Assembly (NCBI GenBank): GCA_022511425.1
Contig: JAFLRO010000001.1
Location: 33,571-97,570 of the forward strand
Direction: 5' to 3'
Origin: Acetatifactor sp.
GTDB lineage: Bacteria; Bacillota; Clostridia; Lachnospirales; Lachnospiraceae
DNA: 64,000 nt
Shown here: one piece after another, positions 30,550-39,768 of the stretch
Numbering within the stretch: position 1 is the stretch's first letter
Layout: the number at the start of each line of letters is the position of its first letter
Notes under the pieces: generated by a model
What the model was told of the DNA's origin: nothing
The model's input: only the letters and a program-made list of their open reading frames with translations
The model's database searches: none
Translations under genes and position numbers: made by a program

Positions 30550-31323
30550 ATGAATGTTATTGTAATCACCGGAGCGTCTTCCGGAATGGGAATGGAATTT
30601 GCCAGGCAGATGGATCTTGCTTTCAGCAATATCGACGAATTTTGGCTGGTGGCAAGAAGCCGCGACAAGCTGGCACAACTTGCCGGAGAACTGGTGCATA
30701 AGACAAGGGTTTTTGCCATGGATGTAACAGATAAAGCGGGAATGGACCGTTTAGAGGAGGCGTTGAAGGAGCAAAAAGCGATTGTCAGAATTTTAATCAA
30801 CTGCGCGGGCTATGGCATTATGGGGTCTTTTGAAAATCTGGACAGATCGCAGACCCTTGGCATGGTGCGTTTAAACTGCGAGGCGCTGACGGACATGACC
30901 TATCGATTGCTTCCTTTTATGCGTCAGAACAGCCGCATCATCCAGCTGGCTTCCAGCGCTGCCTTTATTCCACAGCCGGACTTCGCAGTCTATGCCGCCA
31001 GTAAAGCCTATGTGCACAGCTTTTCTAGAGCGATTGGCGCAGAGCTTAAGGAACGTGGCATTTATGTGACCAGTGTATGCCCCGGTCCTGTTGATACCCC
31101 CTTCTTTGACATTGCAGAAAAAGACGGTAAGACCTTAGCGGTAAAGAAACTGACTATGGTAAAACCGGAGAAAGTAGTAGATTTAGCACTGCGGGATTCT
31201 TATTACAAACGCCCAGTTTCGGTCTGCTCCCTTCCTATCAAGACTTTTAACGTTGCCGCAAAGATAGTACCGCATGGCTTGATACTAAAAGGAATTAATA
31301 TATTAAAAAATATGACTATCTAA
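30550..31323 (+). CDS. SDR family oxidoreductase
   Basis: VITGASSGMGMEFA, NCAGYGIMG, YAASKAYVHSFSRA. Confidence 0.93.
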   Translation: MNVIVITGASSGMGMEFARQMDLAFSNIDEFWLVARSRDKLAQLAGELVHKTRVFAMDVTDKAGMDRLEEALKEQKAIVRILINCAGYGIMGSFENLDRSQTLGMVRLNCEALTDMTYRLLPFMRQNSRIIQLASSAAFIPQPDFAVYAASKAYVHSFSRAIGAELKERGIYVTSVCPGPVDTPFFDIAEKDGKTLAVKKLTMVKPEKVVDLALRDSYYKRPVSVCSLPIKTFNVAAKIVPHGLILKGINILKNMTI

Positions 31324-31394
31324 AAAACTGATATATGAAAAACAGACTGACATCTGATGAGAGAAATGACATCTGACAGAAGGGTTGATATACC

Positions 31395-32042
31395 ATGCAA
31401 TTAGTACGAATGTTTTCAACTTCCAAGGTAAAGGGAACCAGAGATTACCTTAATACGCAAAAGAAGTATGAACTGCTAAGGACTTTCCTTTATTTCGCCA
31501 TACCAATCACCTTGTTCATAGCGGGCATCATGCAGACTGAGGCTGGCATTTCTGAAGATTTAAAGGGTTTTTCTCTATTACTCGCCGGACTTGCCAATTC
31601 GGAGAGTAGAGTGAATCTGCTCAGTATTGTAGCAGTACTGGGATTGCTGCCTGCCAGCAAGAGTCTGGTGGGCGCGATCATGTTTCTGCGCTTCCACAGC
31701 TTTACCGGTGAGGTTGCAGATCAGGTACAAGCAGCCAGTCAGGAGCTTGAAACCCTTTATGACTGTGTTTTTACCTCTTACAAGAAGAACTTTGTGGTGG
31801 CTCACATGACGGTGCGCGGAAACACTGTGTGCGGTTATACGGAAAATGATAGATTTGAAGAAAACGAGTTTTATAAGCACATAGGAGATATCCTTAAATT
31901 GGACGGTCACAAGGAGGTCACAGTGAAGATCTTCACGGATCTGAAAAAATATACGGAACGTATGGGACAAATGGCTTCTCTGGAAGAGAATTCCGAGAAA
32001 ACATCGGCTATTGTGGATACCCTTAAAAGCGTGATGCTGTAA
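31395..32042 (+). CDS. Conserved hypothetical membrane protein
   Basis: 215 aa ORF with two predicted TM stretches and a soluble C-terminal domain. Confidence 0.65.
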   Translation: MQLVRMFSTSKVKGTRDYLNTQKKYELLRTFLYFAIPITLFIAGIMQTEAGISEDLKGFSLLLAGLANSESRVNLLSIVAVLGLLPASKSLVGAIMFLRFHSFTGEVADQVQAASQELETLYDCVFTSYKKNFVVAHMTVRGNTVCGYTENDRFEENEFYKHIGDILKLDGHKEVTVKIFTDLKKYTERMGQMASLEENSEKTSAIVDTLKSVML

Positions 32043-32117
32043 ACGGTCAATTCCCGATAGGCCTGTAAACTGTCTTAATGTATTCTCCTTTAAGCCAAGC
32101 TGTATAATGGGGGTACT

Positions 32118-33239
32118 ATGCAATCAGTGATAATCAATAGTAATCAGGCCGGACAGCGGCTTGATAAATTTCTTCGCAAATATCTTCCGGAAGCCGGAAC
32201 AGGTTTCCTGTACAAGATGTTACGAAAGAAAAACATTACTCTGAACGGGAAAAAGGCGGAAGGATCGGAGCTGTTATATCAGGGCGATCAGGTCAGTTTC
32301 TTTTTCTCTGATGAAACTTTTGCGAAATTTTCGGGCAGGAATGGCGTAAGTGTCGGCAGGATTGCCGGTGAAGACATTATTTCCTGTAACCGACAAGGAT
32401 TCAGGGATGCATCGGAACTTGCGGAATACAACAGGGCTTACCGGGAACTTACAGGTATTGATGTGGTTTATGAAGACGAACATGTGCTGATTTTGAATAA
32501 ACCTGTGGGAATCCTGACCCAGAAGGCCGAAGAAAAAGGTTCAAGCTTGAATGAGTGGATGATAGGATACCTGCTGTACAGTGTTCCGGACTTCGAGACC
32601 CAATTGGAAGGCTTTCGCCCCTCCGTATGTAACCGTCTGGATCGGAATACCTCCGGTCTTGTGCTCTGCGGCAAATCCCTTCCAGGACTTCAATTCTTGA
32701 GCCGATGTATTCGGGAGCGAAGCATCCGAAAGTTCTACCGGACTATCTGCCTTGGACAGCTGCGAGAACCTAAGCTGGTGAAGGGATACTTGCAGAAGGA
32801 CGTTAACAGGAATCGTGTAAGTATTGTTCCTGTAGAATCGAAACAAAATATTTCGTCGGAACATGCAGGAGAGTACATCGAGACAGCTTACAGGCCTATT
32901 TGTGTGGGAGAAGAATACACCTTGCTGGAGGTGGAGTTAATTACCGGCAAACCTCACCAGATTCGCGCACATCTTGCCGGACTGGGGCATCCGATTATCG
33001 GCGATTTTAAGTACGGAAATACTGTGGTGAATAAAGAAATGCAACAGGCTTATGGTTTGAAGTATCAGATTCTGCATGCATTTCGCGTGGAATTCCCGGA
33101 AAAAGAAGAGATAAAGGGGAGTGCGGAGACCGCAAAGACTGCGGAAACAGCAGGCCTGAATCTCAGCGGTAAAACTTTCACAGTTCCCTGTCCAAAGCAG
33201 TTTCAGCAGCTTCAGATTAAGTTAGGGTTGTCAGATTAA
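32118..33239 (+). CDS. RluC/RluD family pseudouridine synthase
   Basis: S4-like N terminus; VCNRLDRNTSGLVLCGKS; GKPHQIRAHLAGLGHPIIGDFKYG. Confidence 0.94.
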   Translation: MQSVIINSNQAGQRLDKFLRKYLPEAGTGFLYKMLRKKNITLNGKKAEGSELLYQGDQVSFFFSDETFAKFSGRNGVSVGRIAGEDIISCNRQGFRDASELAEYNRAYRELTGIDVVYEDEHVLILNKPVGILTQKAEEKGSSLNEWMIGYLLYSVPDFETQLEGFRPSVCNRLDRNTSGLVLCGKSLPGLQFLSRCIRERSIRKFYRTICLGQLREPKLVKGYLQKDVNRNRVSIVPVESKQNISSEHAGEYIETAYRPICVGEEYTLLEVELITGKPHQIRAHLAGLGHPIIGDFKYGNTVVNKEMQQAYGLKYQILHAFRVEFPEKEEIKGSAETAKTAETAGLNLSGKTFTVPCPKQFQQLQIKLGLSD

Positions 33240-33302
33240 TTTTTGCATCTAATTCGAACGACTCAATATCGGTGACAAGTATAAAAAAGAGTATTAAGAA
33301 AA

Positions 33303-33358
33303 AGAATATCAGGATTAGAATATCAGAATCAGAATATCAGGATTAGAATATAAGGATC
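33303..33358. repeat. 4 x 14-bp tandem repeat upstream of recU
   Basis: AGAATATCAGGATT / AGAATATCAGAATC / AGAATATCAGGATT / AGAATATAAGGATC. Confidence 0.9.
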
Positions 33359-33365
33359 AGAAAAA

Positions 33366-33899
33366 ATGGCAACATGGAATTCCCGCGGCCTTAGGGGCTC
33401 CACACTGGAGGACATGATAAACCGCACAAATGAAAAATACAGAGAATCAGGGCTGGCATTGATCCAGAAAGTGCCCACACCCATCACACCTATCAAGATG
33501 GACAAGCAACATCACCAGATTACTCTGGCCTATTTTGACCAAAAAAGCACCGTGGACTATATCGGCGCTGTTCAAGGATATCCTGTCTGTTTCGATGCAA
33601 AAGAGTGCGCTACAGACACTTTCGCCCTTCAGAACATCCATGAGCATCAGGTAACATTTATGCAGGACTTTGAAAAGCAGGGCGGAATCTCTTTTTTTCT
33701 AATCTATTACACCCATAAAGACATCCTCTATTATCTGCCCCTTGAAATGCTTCTGTATTTTTGGAACAGATCAAAAGAGGGCGGCAGAAAAAGCTTTCGT
33801 TATGAGGAGCTGAATCCCGAATATGTGCTGCCCAAGAAGCATGGTATTCTCGTTCCTTATCTGGATGTGCTTCAAAAAGATTTGGAGGATAGGGAATGA
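33366..33899 (+). CDS. recU: Holliday junction resolvase RecU
   Basis: TWNSRGLRGSTLEDMINRTNEKYRESGLALIQKVPTPITP, VDYIGAVQGYPVCFDAKE. Confidence 0.94.
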   Translation: MATWNSRGLRGSTLEDMINRTNEKYRESGLALIQKVPTPITPIKMDKQHHQITLAYFDQKSTVDYIGAVQGYPVCFDAKECATDTFALQNIHEHQVTFMQDFEKQGGISFFLIYYTHKDILYYLPLEMLLYFWNRSKEGGRKSFRYEELNPEYVLPKKHGILVPYLDVLQKDLEDRE

Positions 33900-33936
33900 G
33901 ATAATGATTCTTCCATAAATATAACAAAAATTATTC

Positions 33937-33966
33937 TTGACAAGGAGTATATGTTTTCGCTATACT
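33937..33966 (+). promoter_or_regulatory. Putative his operon promoter
   Basis: TTGACA-18 nt-TATACT. Confidence 0.6.
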
Positions 33967-34045
33967 ACACCTAGTTTACTTCTCTGCCATGTTACCATGG
34001 TAGCACTTTAAAGTGATAAAGTAAAGAAAGAGAGCAAAGAGGAAA

Positions 34046-35164
34046 ATGAGTAAGAGATTATTACATACCCCCGAGGGGGTGAGAGACATATATGGCAGAG
34101 AATACGCAAGGAAACTGCAGGTAGAAGAGAAGCTACAGGAGAGCATTCGTCTTTATGGCTACCAAGATATCCAGACGCCTACTTTTGAATTCTTTGACGT
34201 GTTTTCCAGAGAGATTGGCACCACGCCCAGTAAGGAGTTATACAAGTTCTTTGACAAAGAGGGAAATACCCTGGTACTGCGTCCGGATTTTACTCCTTCC
34301 ATCGCGCGCTGTGCTGCTAAATACTTTGGTGAGAACTTAAAACCCCTACGATTTCATTATGTTGGTAACACATTCACGAACACCTCCAACCTACAGGGGA
34401 AATTGAAGGAGGTAACACAGATGGGCGCGGAGTTGGTAGGTGATCCTTCTGTGGAGGCAGATGCGGAGATGATCAGCCTGGTGATAAAAGCATTGCTGAA
34501 CGCAGGTCTTCAGCGCTTTCAAATTAGCATCGGACAGGTGGAATACTTCAAGGGACTCTGTGAGGAGGCTGGTTTGGATGAGGAGACGGAATATGATCTG
34601 CGTTCTTGTATCTCCGGAAAGAATTACTTTGCAGCTCAGGAGCTTTTGATAGAAAGAGGCGTTAAAGAACCCTATCAGAGCAGGCTCTTAAAGGTGGCTG
34701 ACATGTTTGGGGATATGTTCTCTCTGGAAGAAGCAAGAGAGATGGCAGAGAATGAGCGTTCTGTCGGTGCCATTCAACGGCTTGAGAAGATTTATGAAGT
34801 ACTGAAGCTTTACGACGTTGCAGATTTTGTGTCTTTTGACCTTGGAATGCTAAGTAAATACAATTATTACACGGGTGTCATTTTCAGGGCTTATACATAT
34901 GGTGTAGGTGACGCGGTCGTCAAGGGTGGAAGATATGATAATCTATTGAGGCAGTTCGGCAAAAATGCACCTGCGGTGGGATTTGCAATTGTGGTAGACA
35001 GTATACTTGAGGCACTGGCACGCCAGAAGGTTGAGATTAGCCTTCCAAAAGAACCTGAGGTCATTACTTACAGTCCTGAAACTTACCGGGAATGTCTGGC
35101 AGAGGCACAAAAGCTGCGAGAACAGGGAATCTCGGTCTCATTAATACCGGATGACAAGGTATAG
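34046..35164 (+). CDS. hisZ: ATP phosphoribosyltransferase regulatory subunit HisZ
   Basis: LHTPEGVRDIYGREYARK, class II HisRS-like core, adjacent hisG. Confidence 0.9.
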   Translation: MSKRLLHTPEGVRDIYGREYARKLQVEEKLQESIRLYGYQDIQTPTFEFFDVFSREIGTTPSKELYKFFDKEGNTLVLRPDFTPSIARCAAKYFGENLKPLRFHYVGNTFTNTSNLQGKLKEVTQMGAELVGDPSVEADAEMISLVIKALLNAGLQRFQISIGQVEYFKGLCEEAGLDEETEYDLRSCISGKNYFAAQELLIERGVKEPYQSRLLKVADMFGDMFSLEEAREMAENERSVGAIQRLEKIYEVLKLYDVADFVSFDLGMLSKYNYYTGVIFRAYTYGVGDAVVKGGRYDNLLRQFGKNAPAVGFAIVVDSILEALARQKVEISLPKEPEVITYSPETYRECLAEAQKLREQGISVSLIPDDKV

Positions 35165-35183
35165 GAATCGTACGAACCGGACA

Positions 35184-35236
35184 AGTGCCATAAGATGTAG
35201 GAGTGCCATAAGACGGAAAATGCCATAAGGCTGCTT
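35184..35236. repeat. Degenerate direct repeat (about 3 units) between hisZ and hisG
   Basis: AGTGCCATAAGA...AGTGCCATAAGA...AATGCCATAAGG. Confidence 0.7.
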
Positions 35237-35239
35237 GTT

Positions 35240-35962
35240 ATGGAACTTAGAGAAAAAGATTGTGATAAGGGATTAAGAGAAATGAGTGAAGATAAATATA
35301 TAAGTGAAGACAAATATTTAACCTTTGCCCTGGGCAAGGGAAGGCTGGCAAATAAAACACTGGAACTGTTTGAAGAGATCGGTATCACCTGTGAGGAAAT
35401 GAAGGACAAGAACTCCCGAAAGCTGATTTTTGTAAATGAGGAATTTAAGTTCAAATTCTTTCTGGCAAAAGGTCCTGATGTGCCCACCTATGTAGAATAT
35501 GGTGCTGCAGATATAGGAGTAGTTGGCAGGGATACCATTTTGGAGGAGAATCGGAATGTCTACGAAGTATTGGACTTAGGCTTTGGGAAATGCCGGATGT
35601 GCGTCTGCGGACCGGAATCCGCCAGAGAATTGCTTAAGCATCATGAACGCATCAGAGTCGCCAGCAAATATCCCAACATTGCCAAAGAATATTTTTACAA
35701 CAAAAAGCATCAGACTGTTGATATCATTAAACTAAACGGCTCCGTGGAGCTGGGACCTCTGGTTGAGCTGTCGGATGTGATCGTGGATATTGTGGAGACC
35801 GGTTCCACGCTTCGGGAGAACGGACTGGGAGTTCTGGAGGAAATATGCTCGTTGTCCGCAAGGATGATCGTAAATCCGGTGAGCATGCAGATGGAGACTG
35901 AGCGTATCAAAAGCCTGGTGAATAATATCCAGAAAAAACTTCAAACGAAAATGATATCGTAA
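35240..35962 (+). CDS. hisG: ATP phosphoribosyltransferase (short form)
   Basis: LTFALGKGRLANKTLELFEEIGI, DIGVVGRDTILEE, IVDIVETGSTLRENGL; start uncertain (35240 or 35284). Confidence 0.94.
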   Translation: MELREKDCDKGLREMSEDKYISEDKYLTFALGKGRLANKTLELFEEIGITCEEMKDKNSRKLIFVNEEFKFKFFLAKGPDVPTYVEYGAADIGVVGRDTILEENRNVYEVLDLGFGKCRMCVCGPESARELLKHHERIRVASKYPNIAKEYFYNKKHQTVDIIKLNGSVELGPLVELSDVIVDIVETGSTLRENGLGVLEEICSLSARMIVNPVSMQMETERIKSLVNNIQKKLQTKMIS

Positions 35963-36071
35963 ACATGGTGAAAAAAGTAGGAAGTAAAAAAGTTGAAAAA
36001 GATTTTAGATTTATGAAATATTGAAAAGAAAGAACATGGATTAAGATGTAAGGATTAAGGAGTAAGGATGG

Positions 36072-37385
36072 ATGAAATATGATAATAAAGGCGTCATGCG
36101 CATAGTAGAACTGACCGGCGAGACAAAGCAGAGCATTCTTGATGATCTATTGAAAAGAAGCCCTAACAATTATTCCCAATATGAGGAAAAAGTAAATGAA
36201 ATAATCGGAAAGGTAAAAACAGAAAGAGACCAGGCTCTGTTTGAATATACCTTAAAATTTGACAAATTTGTCCTGACAGAGGATAATATTAAAGTGACCG
36301 GACAGGAAATTGACGAGGCTTATAAAAAACTTGATCCCAAGCTGGTGGATGTCATTCGGAAATCAGCAGAAAACATCAGAACTTTCCACACAAAACAGCT
36401 GCGTAACAGTTGGTTTGATGCCCGTGAGGACGGTACGATTTTAGGCATGAAAATCACCCCCATTGCAAAGGCAGGTGTCTATGTGCCCGGCGGAAAAGCC
36501 GCCTATCCCTCCAGCGTATTGATGAACGTGATTCCTGCCAAAGTAGCGGGAGTAGGGGAGATCATCATGACGACCCCTCCGGGATCTGATGGCTCTGTAA
36601 ATCCCGGCACACTGGTTGCTGCTGACATTGCTGGAGTGGATGCAATCTATAAGGTGGGCGGAGCTCAGGCCATCGCTGCTATGGCTTTTGGCACTCAGTC
36701 CATTCCCAAGGTTGACAAGATTACCGGCCCCGGCAATATATTTGTGGCTTTGGCCAAGAAAGCCGTATACGGTTATGTGAGTATTGATTCCATCGCCGGT
36801 CCCAGTGAAATACTGGTTCTGGCGGATGAGACGGCAAATCCCCGGTATGTGGCAGCGGATTTGCTTTCTCAGGCGGAGCACGACGAACTGGCAAGCGCCA
36901 TTTTGATCACTACCTCCAGGCAGTTGGCGGAGCAAGTATCCGTACAGGTGGGAGAGTTTGTGGAACAGCTTTCCAGAACGGAAATAATGCGGAAATCCCT
37001 GGATAATTACGGTTATATCCTTGTTGCGGATAACATGAGAGATGCTATTGATGCAGTGAATGAGATTGCTTCCGAACACTTGGAGATTCTGACCGCAAAT
37101 CCCTTCGAGGTTATGACAAAGATAAAGAATGCCGGAGCCATTTTCCTGGGTGAGTATGCCTCCGAGCCTCTGGGAGATTATTTTGCAGGCCCTAACCATA
37201 TTCTGCCGACGAACGGCACTGCAAAGTTCTTCTCGCCGGTGAATGTGGATGACTTTATAAAAAAGACCAGCATCATATCATATTCCCGGGAAGCCCTTGA
37301 GAAGGTGCACAGGGATATTGAGAAATTTGCGGAGAGCGAGGGTCTGACGGCTCACGCGAACAGTATTAAGGTTCGTTTTGAATAA
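36072..37385 (+). CDS. hisD: Histidinol dehydrogenase
   Basis: AGVYVPGGKAAYPSSVLMNVIPAKVAGV, KITGPGNIFVALAKK, AGPSEILVLAD, GPNHILPT. Confidence 0.97.
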   Translation: MKYDNKGVMRIVELTGETKQSILDDLLKRSPNNYSQYEEKVNEIIGKVKTERDQALFEYTLKFDKFVLTEDNIKVTGQEIDEAYKKLDPKLVDVIRKSAENIRTFHTKQLRNSWFDAREDGTILGMKITPIAKAGVYVPGGKAAYPSSVLMNVIPAKVAGVGEIIMTTPPGSDGSVNPGTLVAADIAGVDAIYKVGGAQAIAAMAFGTQSIPKVDKITGPGNIFVALAKKAVYGYVSIDSIAGPSEILVLADETANPRYVAADLLSQAEHDELASAILITTSRQLAEQVSVQVGEFVEQLSRTEIMRKSLDNYGYILVADNMRDAIDAVNEIASEHLEILTANPFEVMTKIKNAGAIFLGEYASEPLGDYFAGPNHILPTNGTAKFFSPVNVDDFIKKTSIISYSREALEKVHRDIEKFAESEGLTAHANSIKVRFE

Positions 37386-37439
37386 ATTATTAATAATTGA
37401 TTCAAAAAATGCCATAAACAGGCGGAATGAGAGGAATAA

Positions 37440-38030
37440 ATGACAAACAGGATAGCAAAAATAACCCGGAAGACAAAAGAAACTGACATATCTGTCACGA
37501 TTAATCTGGACGGCAGTGGAAATTCTGAGATTTCAACGGGTATAGGCTTTTTTGACCACATGTTGGAGGGATTTGCGAAGCACGGCTTTTTTGACTTAAA
37601 GTGCAATGTGAAGGGAGATCTTCAGGTGGATGGGCATCACACCGTTGAAGATGCGGGAATTGTACTGGGACAGGCCATTGCAAAGGCTGTTGGAGACAAG
37701 AAGGGCATCAGCAGATACGGCTTTTTTCTTCTGCCCATGGATGACGCTCTGGCTCTCTGTGCCGTGGATTTCTGCGGCAGACCGTACCTGAATTTCGACT
37801 GTAATTTCCCTACGGAGCGGGTGGGTGAACTGGACACAGAGCTGGTGCGGGAGTTCTTTTATGCAGTAAGCTACAGCGCAGGAATAAATCTTCACATAAA
37901 AATGCTGGATGGCATCAATTCCCATCACATGATCGAAGCTGCCTTTAAATCATTTGCTAAGGCTTTGGAACAGGCCGTGGGCTTTGACCCCAGAGTGACA
38001 GATGTATTGAGCACCAAGGGAACATTATAA
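37440..38030 (+). CDS. hisB: Imidazoleglycerol-phosphate dehydratase
   Basis: TGIGFFDHMLEGFAKHGFFDL, DGHHTVEDAGIVLGQA, NSHHMIEAAFKSFAKAL. Confidence 0.97.
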   Translation: MTNRIAKITRKTKETDISVTINLDGSGNSEISTGIGFFDHMLEGFAKHGFFDLKCNVKGDLQVDGHHTVEDAGIVLGQAIAKAVGDKKGISRYGFFLLPMDDALALCAVDFCGRPYLNFDCNFPTERVGELDTELVREFFYAVSYSAGINLHIKMLDGINSHHMIEAAFKSFAKALEQAVGFDPRVTDVLSTKGTL

Positions 38031-38194
38031 AAGATTTAACATTTAGGCTTGACTTTTACATCAAAATGTATAGCTACCATCTTGCAACACGATTGTTCAA
38101 TTCAAATGATATCAAAGATAGGATTTTTGAAAATTAATATCAATATAATGTTTATGAAATTTTTAATCATGGAAAAACTATATGAGGAAAACTT

Positions 38195-39481
38195 ATGATA
38201 ATCAAAAAATTCGTACCCTGTATCTATCTGTATAACGGTCATGCAGTAAAGAACCTGACGGACAAAAGCGTGGTGGAGACAGACCCTCTGAGGATGGTTC
38301 ATCTTTACAATGAGAACAATGCCGACGAACTGATCGTGTTCGATATGTCCGAGGATGACGCAGAACATGATGCTGCACTGGAGATGATCAAGGAAATCTG
38401 CGCAATGGCAGAGATTGATGTGATCGGTGCAGGAAACATCAAGCGCATGGAGGATGTAAAAAAGCTGCTTTATGCCGGCTGTAAGCGCGCTATTTTAGAC
38501 TATGAGATGGCAGGCAATATTGCAGCCACCGAAGAGATCTCCCTGAAATTCGGACGTGACAAGCTATTAGCTTCATACAATGACCCTGCGGTTATAACTG
38601 AGAATAAAGAACTTCTGGAAAAATATATATCGGGACTGGTACTGATGAATCCTCATCAGATCCGGGAGACACAGGAGATCATCGGCCTGCCTTTTTATGT
38701 ACAGATCAACAATATCGCCCTCAACAAGCTGATGGAGATTTTCGCATACGATAATGTCTGCGGTGTTACTGGCAATGCCATCAATGACAACTACAAGGAA
38801 ATCCTGGCGCTTAAGACTCTCTGCAAAGAAAACGGTATTCAGGTGGAGACCTTTGAGGCTGCTTTCAAATGGGAGGATTTTAAGAAAAACAGCGACGGCC
38901 ATGTACCTGTAATCGTACAGGATTACCGCACCCGCGAAGTACTACAGATGGCTTACATGAATGAGGAGTCATATGACCAGACCATCCGCACAGGCAAGAT
39001 GACTTATTTCAGCAGAAGCAGACAGGAATTGTGGGTTAAGGGAGAGACCAGCGGTCACTATCAGTATGTGAAAAGTCTTACAGCCGACTGCGACATGGAC
39101 ACCATCTTAGCCAAGGTATCACAGGTGGGCGCAGCCTGCCACACAGGCGCCAGAAGCTGTTTTTTTAACGAGATTACCAAGAAGGATTATCAGGAAGCCG
39201 AGAATCCCCTCCAGGTATTCCAGGAGGTCTACGACGTAATCAAGGATAGAAAGATACACCCCAGAGAAGGCTCCTATACCAATTATCTCTTTGACAAGGG
39301 CATCGACAAGATCCTGAAAAAGCTGGGCGAGGAAGCCACAGAGATTGTCATTGCCGCCAAGAACCCCGGTGCCGGCGAGGTCAAATACGAAATCAGCGAT
39401 TTTCTGTACCACATGATGGTACTTATGGCAGAGAAAGACATTTCCTGGGAGGAGATTACAACAGAGTTGGCAAACAGGTAA
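38195..39481 (+). CDS. hisIE: HisI-HisE bifunctional enzyme with N-terminal degenerate HisA/HisF-like barrel
   Basis: C-terminal PVIVQDYRTREVLQMAYMNEESYDQT...TYFSRSRQELWVKGETSGHYQ...AACHTGARSCFF (HisI) and GSYTNYLFDKGIDKILKKLGEEATEIVIAAKN (HisE); N-terminal KKFVPCIYLYNGHAVKN resembles HisF RIIPCLDVKDGRVVKG. Confidence 0.9.
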   Translation: MIIKKFVPCIYLYNGHAVKNLTDKSVVETDPLRMVHLYNENNADELIVFDMSEDDAEHDAALEMIKEICAMAEIDVIGAGNIKRMEDVKKLLYAGCKRAILDYEMAGNIAATEEISLKFGRDKLLASYNDPAVITENKELLEKYISGLVLMNPHQIRETQEIIGLPFYVQINNIALNKLMEIFAYDNVCGVTGNAINDNYKEILALKTLCKENGIQVETFEAAFKWEDFKKNSDGHVPVIVQDYRTREVLQMAYMNEESYDQTIRTGKMTYFSRSRQELWVKGETSGHYQYVKSLTADCDMDTILAKVSQVGAACHTGARSCFFNEITKKDYQEAENPLQVFQEVYDVIKDRKIHPREGSYTNYLFDKGIDKILKKLGEEATEIVIAAKNPGAGEVKYEISDFLYHMMVLMAEKDISWEEITTELANR

Positions 39482-39540
39482 AAAAGCAACGCTCCAGTCT
39501 TTGCCTGTGCATTAGTTGTAGGAAAGGAAGCGACGCAGAG

Positions 39541-39585
39541 CTTGCACGGATATTTGTCGAATGCTGCGAAGGTCTTTGATTACGT
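39541..39585. repeat. Dispersed intergenic repeat, copy B
   Basis: CTTGCACGGATATTTG identical to 2260-2275. Confidence 0.5.
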
Positions 39586-39619
39586 ACGAATTAAAGCAAT
39601 AAATAATAAACGAAAATGC

Positions 39620-39654
39620 AAAAAGAAGTTGTCGGTATACGGCAACTTCTTTTT
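39620..39654 (+). terminator. Intrinsic terminator after hisIE
   Basis: AAAAAGAAGTTGTCG-gtata-CGGCAACTTCTTTTT, 15-bp stem including one G-U pair. Confidence 0.8.
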
Positions 39655-39768
39655 AGTACGACTTGCGTCTAATATATTATCATATCTAAAAATAAAAGTC
39701 TAGTATTATTTTTTGTTTTTTATATACTTATATTTGTCACTCATAAACACCTCAGAAAGGAGAATCAC

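Noticed and set aside
36441-37199. 252-aa ORF antisense to hisD
   Set aside because: Shadow ORF over a conserved gene.
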